Source: GCA-2862585 sp049890295 (GTDB lineage Bacteria; Bacteroidota; Bacteroidia; Flavobacteriales; UBA7312). Taken from it: a DNA stretch of 64,000 nucleotides. A program made the translations under genes and the position numbers. The notes under the pieces were generated by a model, which searched no databases, was not told where the DNA came from, and saw only the letters and a list, made by a program, of their open reading frames with translations. The stretch is from assembly GCA_049890295.1 (NCBI GenBank), contig JBMHBP010000025.1, forward strand, positions 26,548-90,547, read 5' to 3'. Positions within the stretch are counted from its first letter, which is position 1. Every line of letters begins with the position of its first letter. Of the stretch, positions 1 through 7,829 are shown piece by piece.

Positions 1-990
1 GAGCACCATAGAGTTGTTGCTGATAAAGGACAAGAGCCATTAAGAGTTGATAAGTTTTTACTAAATAGACTCGAAGGTACTTCTAGAAATAAAATTCAAC
101 AAGCCGCTTTAGATGGTTTTATAAGGGTAAACGATATATCAGTCAAATCGAATTATAAGGTCAAACCTCATGATATAGTGACTGTGATGTTTACTAACCC
201 GCCAAGGGAAATTGTACTTATTCCTCAAAATATACCCTTAGATATTGTTTTTGAAGATGACGATATAGTTATCCTAAATAAAGCAGCTGGCATGGTTGTT
301 CATCCAGGTTATGGAAACTATAAAGATACTTTAGTGAATGCACTAGCTTATCATTTTAATAATCTACCTGCAAACGGAGGAGATGAAAGTCGTCCTGGCC
401 TTGTTCATCGAATTGATAAAAATACTACGGGCTTAATGGTCATTGCAAAAAATGAATTAGCCATGCAATCATTATCCAAGCAGTTTTTTGAACGAACCAT
501 AGATCGAAAGTATAACGCATTGGTTTGGGGTGAATTGGAGAATGAATCAGGTACAATTGAGGGGCACATTGGAAGAAGTTTAAAAAATAGAAAAGTTATG
601 TCTGTTTTTCCTGATGGTGAATACGGGAAGCACGCTCTAACACACTATAAGGTTATTGAAAGATTTAGTTATGTAAGCCTGGTAGAGTGTAAACTGGAAA
701 CTGGAAGAACGCATCAGATTAGAGTACATTTTCAACATATTAAACATCCCTTGTTTAATGATTTTGAATATGGTGGTGATAAAATATTAAAGGGTACCAC
801 TTTTAGTAAATACAAGCAGTTTGTTGATAATTGTTTTAAGCTAATTCCCCGTCAGTCATTACATGCAAAAAGTATAAGCTTTAATCATCCAAGAACTGGA
901 GAATGGATTTCTTTTCATTCAGAATTACCGTGTGATATGGAATTAGTGATTGAAAAATGGAGAAATTACGCTAAACATAAAATTCAATAA
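1..990 (+). CDS. RluD-family 23S rRNA pseudouridine synthase (5' end outside window)
   Basis: This enzyme isomerises uridine to pseudouridine in RNA; RluD-type members act on helix 69 of 23S rRNA. The frame is open from base 1 and the gene starts upstream of the window. Bases about 40-170 encode an S4-type RNA-binding segment with the typical RVDKFLLNRL start. The catalytic domain follows, and the HRIDKNTTG motif carries the presumed catalytic Asp at bases 415-417. GRTHQIRVH near base 710 is another family motif. An internal ATG at 178 would remove the S4 domain, so it is unlikely to be the start. The gene converges on mqnE with only 6 bp between stop codons. The family is secure; the exact RluA/C/D specificity is inferred. 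Confidence 0.93.
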   Translation, partial: EHHRVVADKGQEPLRVDKFLLNRLEGTSRNKIQQAALDGFIRVNDISVKSNYKVKPHDIVTVMFTNPPREIVLIPQNIPLDIVFEDDDIVILNKAAGMVVHPGYGNYKDTLVNALAYHFNNLPANGGDESRPGLVHRIDKNTTGLMVIAKNELAMQSLSKQFFERTIDRKYNALVWGELENESGTIEGHIGRSLKNRKVMSVFPDGEYGKHALTHYKVIERFSYVSLVECKLETGRTHQIRVHFQHIKHPLFNDFEYGGDKILKGTTFSKYKQFVDNCFKLIPRQSLHAKSISFNHPRTGEWISFHSELPCDMELVIEKWRNYAKHKIQ

Positions 991-996
991 TATCGT

Positions 997-2145
997 TTAG
1001 CTTTCAAAAACTACATCTTTATAATCAGTAACGATATTATATAGCGTGTCTCTTTCAACAGGATGACGATTCACATTTTTAATTAATTCTACTAACTGTT
1101 GAGTTGTCAGGCTAGGTGTTTGTTCTTCAGCACCTGCCATAGAATAAATTTTTGTAGTATCATCAATAGTGCCATCTATATCATTTACACCAAAAGAAAG
1201 CGATAACTGTGCAGTATTTCTTCCAATCATTGGCCAATAGGCTTTTATATGATTGAAGTTGTACATAAAAATTCTTGAAATTGCATAGATTTTTAAATCA
1301 TCTAAAACACTAACCTCAGAAATATTAGACATTTGGTTATCACCATTTCTGAATTTTAATGGTATAAAGGTATTAAAGCCATTGGTTTTATCTTGAAGAG
1401 TGCGAAGTCTATCCATATGGTCAATGAGGTGTTTTGGCTCCTCTATATGCCCATATAACATAGTAGCGTTTGAAGGCATTCCAAGCTTGTGTGCTGTTTC
1501 GTGAATTTCTAACCATTGTTGTGATGAACATTTGTCTTTACAGATTTTATCTCTTATCTCTTCATCAAAAATTTCGGCTCCACCACCTGGAAGTGAATCT
1601 TGTCCATGAGCTTTGAGAATACTTAACCCTTCTTCAAAACTTACTTTTGCTTTTCTACACATGTATTCTAGCTCAACAGCAGTAAATGCTTTGACATGAA
1701 TATCTGGTCTTATTTGTTTTATTTTTTTTATGAGATTAGCAAAATAATCTAATCCCATTTTTGGATGAACACCACCAACAATATGTACCTCAGTAATAGG
1801 TTGGTCTTTATATTCTTCCATTTTTTTTAGAATATCTTCTTCAGAAAGTTCCCAACCTTCATTTTTATGTTTGAGTAACTTAGAATATGAACAGAATTTA
1901 CAGTCGAACACGCATATATTGGTAGGTTCAATATGTATATTTCTATTAAAATATGTATAGTTATTATGTTTTTTCTCTCTAATAAAATTAGCCAAAATAC
2001 CTAATAATGAAATATCGAAATCAAACAATAATAAACCTTCAGATTTCGACAATCTAATCCCACTATAAACTTTTTCAACAATATCCTGATGTTCTTTAGC
2101 AAGAGAATGGTATTCTTTAATATAGTCCCTCGGGTTATTAGTCAT
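997..2145 (-). CDS. mqnE: Aminodeoxyfutalosine synthase (MqnE), radical SAM
   Basis: MqnE joins SAM-derived adenosine to 3-[(1-carboxyvinyl)oxy]benzoate, giving 6-amino-6-deoxyfutalosine in the futalosine route to menaquinone. The 382-aa protein has the radical SAM cluster motif CVFDCKFC (CxxxCxxC) near residues 78-85. It also has the MqnE-type stretch LPGGGAEIFDEEIRDKIC, which favours MqnE over the paralogous cyclase MqnC. The length is normal for the family. The start overlaps the stop of the upstream protease gene (TAATG), so the two are translationally coupled. It is the last gene of a five-gene minus-strand operon with secreted proteases, an odd setting for a menaquinone gene. No other mqn gene lies in the window. 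Confidence 0.9.
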   Translation of the reverse strand: MTNNPRDYIKEYHSLAKEHQDIVEKVYSGIRLSKSEGLLLFDFDISLLGILANFIREKKHNNYTYFNRNIHIEPTNICVFDCKFCSYSKLLKHKNEGWELSEEDILKKMEEYKDQPITEVHIVGGVHPKMGLDYFANLIKKIKQIRPDIHVKAFTAVELEYMCRKAKVSFEEGLSILKAHGQDSLPGGGAEIFDEEIRDKICKDKCSSQQWLEIHETAHKLGMPSNATMLYGHIEEPKHLIDHMDRLRTLQDKTNGFNTFIPLKFRNGDNQMSNISEVSVLDDLKIYAISRIFMYNFNHIKAYWPMIGRNTAQLSLSFGVNDIDGTIDDTTKIYSMAGAEEQTPSLTTQQLVELIKNVNRHPVERDTLYNIVTDYKDVVFES

Positions 2146-4058
2146 TATTTATTGATAATTAATCTTTTAGTTGAAGAAAAGTTGCTTTTGTTTAATTTCA
2201 TTGTATAAACGCCATTTGGTAAATTTGATAGATCAATTGTCATTGTTTCATTATTCATATTTGTACTGTACAACTTTTGACCTAGTAATGAATATACCTC
2301 TACATCAATATTTTCAATATTATTTTTGGTTACATAAAATATACCTGTAGATGGGTTAGGGAAAATATTAAAACTTGGAAGTTTATTTTCAGTAACGTCT
2401 ATACTGCTACCATTTTGATTAACTAGAATATATGCTGCTTTCAGCTCATAACTATCGTTTGTATCATCCGTAACTTGAAGTCTTACAGTATATTGACCAT
2501 CAATAGAATAATTTACAATTGGGGCTGTTTCATTTGATGTAGTTGGTGATACTCCATTACCATAAAATGACCATTCGAATGTAGTTGGATTTCCTGTTCC
2601 AGTATAACTAAACTGTGTTGAATAGCCTGTTAATACATTTGTATGTGAGGCTTTAAAGTTTGCAACTAAAGGTGTGCCACACAATTTTGCATCTAATTCG
2701 GTAGCACCTGTATTTAATGGATCTAACCATGGTCTAAGTTGTCTATCGTTGATACCACCGTTTTGATTCCAACTGTATGAGAATTTACCATAATAATCAT
2801 AACCATTGAGTAAATAATTTGGTGAGCAAGCAGAAGATCCTGTCGAAAGTGTTCCGACTACTTGTTGATCTGAGTTGAAAAGAGGACTACCTGATGAGCC
2901 TCCTTCAGTAACTCCATGACTGGTTTCAGTTTCTACCCACCTAACTCTCCAATCAAATGACCCACTAGAAGTTGATTGATTGTATGAAGAAATCTTTTTT
3001 ATGTCACCGGCAGGATGATGGATTCCAACTGATTGTGAGGGTGCTGTATTGTTTCTATTCCAACCAGCAGCGTATAAGCCGTAATCAAATGGTAAGTCAT
3101 TGTTGAGTTCAACAAAATGAAAATCAGAAGAATTATTAACATTTCCATTATTACTACTTCTTGAAATATATGAGCAACCAGACAATGTGTTAGCACTTGG
3201 GTTTTGTGTAGGATTTTCGCATTCGTTGGCCTCGTAGTTAAAATAAAATATCCATTGATTCATATCACCTTGAGTAGCATAAGCACCATTATCACTATCG
3301 AAAGCACAATGATCGGCAGTTAAAACATATGGTTTACAATCTTCAGCTGTATTATTCATCAAAGACCCACTACACCAGTATGCATTTCCATCAATTCTTA
3401 TGCTAATTCTACAAACTGAAGTTTTGATTTCTTTCCAATTATCACCTTCTGGTGAGCAATTGACATTGACCTGGCAATTTCCAGAATCACCAAAATTTCT
3501 AACTTGAGTATTTGACTTTATTGACCTGTAGGCATATAGCAAATTGTTAATGTGCAATATGGGTCTTGAATCTCCTTTTTGAAGGTATTCTATGATTAAT
3601 TCATCGCCTTCTATATTTTCAATAGCAAAGATACCGCTGGGGTGGTTATTTATATTAGTGTATGCACCTAGAATTTTTGATTTATCACTGTTGTATACAT
3701 AAAGCTCTCCATTTGAAGGAATCCAAAACGCATCAAAATATAAGCCAATTGCTTGAGCGTTTGCTGATTTTATCTTAAGGCGCCAAACTTGATATTCACC
3801 AACATTTTCCCACAATCCATTTCTTTCAGTATCAATATCACAATCTAAAAAAGTGGCATATCGATATGGCTTTCCTTTTATTGAATTTTGTTCGTCTTCA
3901 AGTTCTAGTTCATTGATATTTGGAGGTAGAATTTCAACAGTTGGAACTTCTCTGGAAAGCGTTGTAGTTGAACTTATAGGTTGTCTATCTACACTTATTT
4001 GGGCTATAGAAAATAGCGTAGTAAACAAAAATAGTGGAGTTAATATGAGTTTATTCAT
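2145..4058 (-). CDS. Secreted trypsin-like serine protease with PKD domain and T9SS tail
   Basis: This 637-aa predicted extracellular endopeptidase resembles lysyl endopeptidase. A signal peptide ends near residue 20 (LFSIAQ). The trypsin-fold domain shows a His in TADHC (residue 250), a likely Asp in SSDFHFVEL (312) and a nucleophile Ser in GGSSGSPLF (about 389). Several cysteine pairs fit a disulfide-bonded secreted enzyme. A PKD-like domain spans about 465-550. Residues from about 563 match a type A T9SS sorting domain (FPNPSTGIF, later LPNGVYTMKL). T9SS export and cleavage of the tail are expected from the family. It overlaps the upstream M43 protease gene by 8 bp and mqnE by 1 bp. Substrate specificity is not established. 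Confidence 0.88.
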   Translation of the reverse strand: MNKLILTPLFLFTTLFSIAQISVDRQPISSTTTLSREVPTVEILPPNINELELEDEQNSIKGKPYRYATFLDCDIDTERNGLWENVGEYQVWRLKIKSANAQAIGLYFDAFWIPSNGELYVYNSDKSKILGAYTNINNHPSGIFAIENIEGDELIIEYLQKGDSRPILHINNLLYAYRSIKSNTQVRNFGDSGNCQVNVNCSPEGDNWKEIKTSVCRISIRIDGNAYWCSGSLMNNTAEDCKPYVLTADHCAFDSDNGAYATQGDMNQWIFYFNYEANECENPTQNPSANTLSGCSYISRSSNNGNVNNSSDFHFVELNNDLPFDYGLYAAGWNRNNTAPSQSVGIHHPAGDIKKISSYNQSTSSGSFDWRVRWVETETSHGVTEGGSSGSPLFNSDQQVVGTLSTGSSACSPNYLLNGYDYYGKFSYSWNQNGGINDRQLRPWLDPLNTGATELDAKLCGTPLVANFKASHTNVLTGYSTQFSYTGTGNPTTFEWSFYGNGVSPTTSNETAPIVNYSIDGQYTVRLQVTDDTNDSYELKAAYILVNQNGSSIDVTENKLPSFNIFPNPSTGIFYVTKNNIENIDVEVYSLLGQKLYSTNMNNETMTIDLSNLPNGVYTMKLNKSNFSSTKRLIINK

Positions 4059-5877
4059 AAATAAAAATTTTACTTTGATGATTACCTTTTTCTGTGATGA
4101 TTATTAAAACATAAGAGCCTGACTTAAGATTATACAAATTTAATTTTTCTTTGTTGTTATCACAAAGTTTACTAGCTACATTTTTTCCAAGCATGTTTGT
4201 TAGAATAATTTTTCTTATTGTTGATTCAGATTCTATATAGACAAGATCATTAGCAGGGTTTGGGTAAATCTGAATATCATTTAATTCATACTTATTGTTG
4301 GTAGTAGACACCTCACAAAGGTTTACTTCTAATTGTTGATTAAACTCACCGCTATAAATTTGATTGTTAATTGAGAGGTATCCGTTTCCAAAATCACAAC
4401 ATATACCATCGTTATAACTATCAAATAAAATAAATGTGTAACAACTATCTACCTCTTGACAGATGTTAAAATTAGTTGTCGTGTTGCTTTCTAAATTATT
4501 TTCTTCAACAATTACTTCACCTATACTATTTAATAGAAGCCAATTATTTTCTTCAGCATAATTATCAGTTTGTATTGTAAATTCAAAGTTCACACCATTT
4601 TTAACTAAAAAAGTGACTGAAATAGTATCATTATTTGGATTTAAATCTCTGAAACCATTGGGTTGTGTTGTGAAAATTTCGATTGTATTTTCTCCTTCTT
4701 GAATATTTATAGTTTCTAAACTAATGTTTTGTGATGTATTGGGCGATAAAATGCCGGACCACTCAAAACTTTGCGCAGACTGGTCATTTACTGAATAATT
4801 GATAATAGCATTGTTAACTACTTTTTCTGAGAAGTTTGCAATAGATATAGATATATCTATTTCATTTCCACAATGTATAGTGTTAGTAGTTGGGTATATA
4901 GCTTCCTCTATACCAATATCTTCATATGGGCTATCGCAAAAGTATGTGTTTCCAATTGACTGTCTAGCAGTATTTAAAGTGGCATGCATTCTTTCTTTTT
5001 GTCCGTTTGTGAAAAGATTCATACAACCATCATTGGTATAATCCATGAAATTCATAAACATATCACCAGTATTATTGCAACTTGGACTAGGGTGATTCGG
5101 GCAGCCATAATTTTCAAGCTCTTGAACTGGCGTATCATCAACCTGATCAGATCCACAATTTCCATCTCCCCAAATGTGTAAAAGATTTAGCCAATGGCCC
5201 ACTTCATGGGTTGCTGTTCTTCCTTTGTTGAAGGGTGGATTAATATCGATAGTTCCAAAATGTTCAAAATCAATGACTACAGCATCTCTATTTTCACTAC
5301 TACCAGGAAATGATGAAAAACCTAAAGCACTGTTTAAATCACAAACATAAATATTTAGATAATGATTTGGGTTCCATATGGTTTTACCCCCTAATGAATC
5401 ATGAAAAATTCTATTATCATACAAAGAAAATGAGTTTATAGAAGTTTGAGTGTAGGTGATGCCTGAGGTTGAGTCATTTTCTATTGTTCTTTGTGCTAAA
5501 CAGAAGGAAATGTTGCAATCGGCTGCAATATTTAAAAATTCATTGGGTGTTTGACTCGCGTCGCTATTCGTTCTGTTAAAATCTTTGTTTAAAACATCTA
5601 ATTGACTCAAGATTTGTTGAGTTGTAATATATTCAGCTTCATTTTTATACAGTACATGAAATACTACTGGTATTGTGATAGATGAAGAAGAGCTTTCACT
5701 TTTTTTAAACTTTTTAATATTATTTTCTATACTTTTTCTGAGTTCAGAAAAATCTTTATTTGTGTTCATTTCAAAATTATATCTTTCAGTAGTGCCGCAT
5801 CGAAGTTGAGCATGAACCTGAGTTGTAATAGCACACAATAGTACTAACAATAGAAAGTAATGTTTTTGAATGGTCAA
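4051..5877 (-). CDS. Secreted M43 (pappalysin/cytophagalysin-type) metalloprotease, T9SS
   Basis: This 608-aa secreted zinc metalloprotease has a signal peptide ending near residue 24 (TQVHAQ). The metzincin motif HEVGHWLNLLH places His224, His228 and His234 as zinc ligands and Glu225 as the catalytic base. The Met-turn appears as NFMDY (Met278). The C-terminal 70 residues form a T9SS sorting domain (IYPNPANDLVYI, then LKSGSYVLII). The region between residues about 320 and 530 looks like beta-sandwich accessory domains. The gene is separated from the upstream peroxidase gene by 4 bp and overlaps the next protease by 8 bp. Pairing with a serine protease suggests joint degradation of external protein, which is an inference. 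Confidence 0.9.
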   Translation of the reverse strand: MTIQKHYFLLLVLLCAITTQVHAQLRCGTTERYNFEMNTNKDFSELRKSIENNIKKFKKSESSSSSITIPVVFHVLYKNEAEYITTQQILSQLDVLNKDFNRTNSDASQTPNEFLNIAADCNISFCLAQRTIENDSTSGITYTQTSINSFSLYDNRIFHDSLGGKTIWNPNHYLNIYVCDLNSALGFSSFPGSSENRDAVVIDFEHFGTIDINPPFNKGRTATHEVGHWLNLLHIWGDGNCGSDQVDDTPVQELENYGCPNHPSPSCNNTGDMFMNFMDYTNDGCMNLFTNGQKERMHATLNTARQSIGNTYFCDSPYEDIGIEEAIYPTTNTIHCGNEIDISISIANFSEKVVNNAIINYSVNDQSAQSFEWSGILSPNTSQNISLETINIQEGENTIEIFTTQPNGFRDLNPNNDTISVTFLVKNGVNFEFTIQTDNYAEENNWLLLNSIGEVIVEENNLESNTTTNFNICQEVDSCYTFILFDSYNDGICCDFGNGYLSINNQIYSGEFNQQLEVNLCEVSTTNNKYELNDIQIYPNPANDLVYIESESTIRKIILTNMLGKNVASKLCDNNKEKLNLYNLKSGSYVLIIITEKGNHQSKIFIYE

Positions 5878-5881
5878 AAAA

Positions 5882-6937
5882 TTAGGGTTTGAAATTGGGG
5901 TTATTGATGAAGGCTGTATCAGTTAATGTTTTGAGATAGTTTATCAGATCTTCTTTATCTTGATTATTTAATCCTAAACCAATATTTACTTTTTTCATTA
6001 ACGGGTCAATTGTTGAAGAGTTATGTCCGCCGAAATTATAATGATCTATGACTTCTTCTAGTGTAGCAAATCTACCATCATGCATGTAAGGAGCAGTTAA
6101 CTCAACATTTCTTAATGTTGGGCTTTTGAATTTACCTATATCATTAACATCTTTTGTGACGTTAAATCGTCCTTGGTGCATTAGATGTTCAGGATCTAGA
6201 CCATTATTGTGAAATTCGTTGCTGGTGAATAAAGGATAAGAATGACAATGAAAACAATCACCTTTTTCAGTGTTGAATATTTCTTTTCCTCTTAATTCAG
6301 AGGGTGTTAAACTGGCTTGGTAATTTAAAAATTTATCAAATTTTGATTCTGCAGAAATAAGTGTTCTTTCAAATTGAGCTATAGCTTTTACTACATATAA
6401 AGAGTCTATGATTTCTATATTAAATGCTTTTTTAAATAACTCTTGATAATGTTTGTTATTCATTAATTTTTGTGAAACAACATCCCATGATGGAGAGTGT
6501 AGTTCTATTGGACTTGTAACAGGTTGTAATGCTTGTTCTTCCAGAGTTATTGTTCTGCCGTCCCAAAAATTTGAAGTATTCCAGGCAGCATTAATAATAG
6601 CTGATGCATTTTTGTTTCCTACAACACCTCCAACACCCATACTAAATTTTGAAGGATCACTAAAAGCGTTCTCTTGAAAGTGACAATCGGCACATGATAT
6701 AGTATTGTTAGAAGATAAAATTGGATCAAAAAATAATTTTTTACCTAATAATATTCCTTCTTTTGTTTGTGGGTTATCAAGGGGTATTTCTGGAAAGGGG
6801 AAATTTCTAGGAATATCAAGATTAACATATGTAGGATTATATTCAAAAGGTTTAACTAGTGGTATATCTCTTTGGCATGAAATGAAAAGAATACCTACAA
6901 AAAGAAGCCCTATTTTATTGATCCAGTTCAATTGCAT
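5882..6937 (-). CDS. Diheme cytochrome c peroxidase / MbnH-MauG-like lipoprotein
   Basis: This 351-aa protein belongs to the bacterial diheme peroxidase superfamily (CcpA, MauG, MbnH). A lipobox ends at Cys21 (LFISC), so it should be membrane-anchored on the periplasmic side. Two c-type heme motifs are visible: CADCH at 82-86 and CFHCH at 228-232. The distal segment APYMHDGRFATLEEVIDHY is typical of the family. The start lies inside the upstream MbnP-like gene (23 bp overlap), which ties the two together. MbnH enzymes oxidise a tryptophan of MbnP to kynurenine. A generic peroxide-removing CcpA role remains possible, but the adjacent MbnP homolog makes the MbnH-like role attractive. Confidence 0.87.
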   Translation of the reverse strand: MQLNWINKIGLLFVGILFISCQRDIPLVKPFEYNPTYVNLDIPRNFPFPEIPLDNPQTKEGILLGKKLFFDPILSSNNTISCADCHFQENAFSDPSKFSMGVGGVVGNKNASAIINAAWNTSNFWDGRTITLEEQALQPVTSPIELHSPSWDVVSQKLMNNKHYQELFKKAFNIEIIDSLYVVKAIAQFERTLISAESKFDKFLNYQASLTPSELRGKEIFNTEKGDCFHCHSYPLFTSNEFHNNGLDPEHLMHQGRFNVTKDVNDIGKFKSPTLRNVELTAPYMHDGRFATLEEVIDHYNFGGHNSSTIDPLMKKVNIGLGLNNQDKEDLINYLKTLTDTAFINNPNFKP

Positions 6938-7694
6938 TTAAAAAATTGTTCATTAATTGTTGTGCAAGCGGATTAGCTACACTTTGGTGAGGTAAATCTT
7001 GACTAAAATCGACATTATAAAAAGCTGTCGGAAGATTTAACTTTATATCAATTTGAGTAGTTCTTGAACTTTCAATACTAAAAGAAGAATTTAAATTTTT
7101 AAAACTAAATAAGTCATTGTGTGCTAGATGGTAACTCGTCGGGTAAAAGTTAGTTGATGAAGTATCCAGTTTACCTTCAAGCATGATAAAAATATATGAG
7201 GCTGGAGTCATTGCCCAATAAGTATTTTGATTCAAGCCTAATGGGTGGTCCACAGAATAATTAGATGGATTTGTATTGTTAAGTTCTTCATTTAAGCCTA
7301 TTCCGAAAGAAAGAGCTGAATATTGACCTTCTTTTATGTCTACTTTAAGTCGTAGCGATTCAGGGTTGCTAAAATCAACTAAATGAACGTCTTTTAATTT
7401 CGTAGAGTCATTGCCATTCGTGACATAAACATCCGAAATGTAAAACTTTAACTTTTCTAGTCGAAAATTATTATCATCAAAAGATGTTGTATCGTAAATA
7501 CTAAAAAGTGATTGATTGTCTTTTAGAATAAAATTCAATTCTATCTCACCATTGTACTCACATGAATTATCCGATTTGTTTGCCTCTAGGTTATAATTTA
7601 AGGCCTCCGGGTCAGTACATCCAGGTTCCTTGCATGAAAATAAAAAAAGCCCAGAAATCAACGCTATAGTTGAAATTTTATTTCCTAAAATCAT
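6915..7694 (-). CDS. MbnP-like copper-binding lipoprotein
   Basis: This 259-aa predicted lipoprotein has its lipobox at LFLFSC21. A short Cys-containing motif follows (GCTDPEALNYN, then SDNSCEY), a segment common at the N-terminus of Bacteroidetes surface proteins. The remainder resembles the MbnP domain, with ELNFILKDN and the block HPLGLNQNTYWAM. Trp160 in that block is the only tryptophan in the protein, and His150, His189 and His192 lie nearby. In MbnP a tryptophan is converted to kynurenine by the partner MbnH and takes part in copper binding. The 23-bp overlap with the diheme peroxidase gene supports the pairing. It is the first gene of the operon. Copper binding here is inferred. Confidence 0.78.
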   Translation of the reverse strand: MILGNKISTIALISGLFLFSCKEPGCTDPEALNYNLEANKSDNSCEYNGEIELNFILKDNQSLFSIYDTTSFDDNNFRLEKLKFYISDVYVTNGNDSTKLKDVHLVDFSNPESLRLKVDIKEGQYSALSFGIGLNEELNNTNPSNYSVDHPLGLNQNTYWAMTPASYIFIMLEGKLDTSSTNFYPTSYHLAHNDLFSFKNLNSSFSIESSRTTQIDIKLNLPTAFYNVDFSQDLPHQSVANPLAQQLMNNFLNAIELDQ

Positions 7695-7698
7695 AGTA

Positions 7699-7706
7699 CA
7701 AATATA
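7699..7706 (-). promoter_or_regulatory. -7 box of the mbnP-like operon
   Basis: TATATTTG on the minus strand matches the Bacteroidetes -7 consensus TAnnTTTG. Only 4 nt separate it from the ATG at 7694, so the transcript should begin at or next to the start codon. No clear TTTG lies at the -33 position. Confidence 0.45.
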
Positions 7707-7829
7707 AGCTTATAAAAGCTGAATTTATAATCTAACGCTTATCGGTTTAAAAAATTTTAATATGGTTGAAAACTGATGGTTTAATTTTTTCTCATTTACA
7801 TATCTATTATCTATTTTGCAGATAGTTAA

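Noticed and set aside
997..2145. MqnC (cyclic dehypoxanthinyl futalosine synthase) as identity of the radical SAM gene
   Set aside because: The PGGGAEIFDEEIRDKIC stretch and overall length fit MqnE better, although both are related.
3853..4107. 84-aa plus-strand frame opposite the serine protease
   Set aside because: It lies entirely over two conserved minus-strand genes, is Ser-run biased from the opposite strand, and shows no domain.
7703..7714. TATAAGCTTATA palindrome as an operator of the mbnP-like operon
   Set aside because: It is short, AT-rich and overlaps the -7 box; such 12-bp palindromes are expected by chance in this composition.
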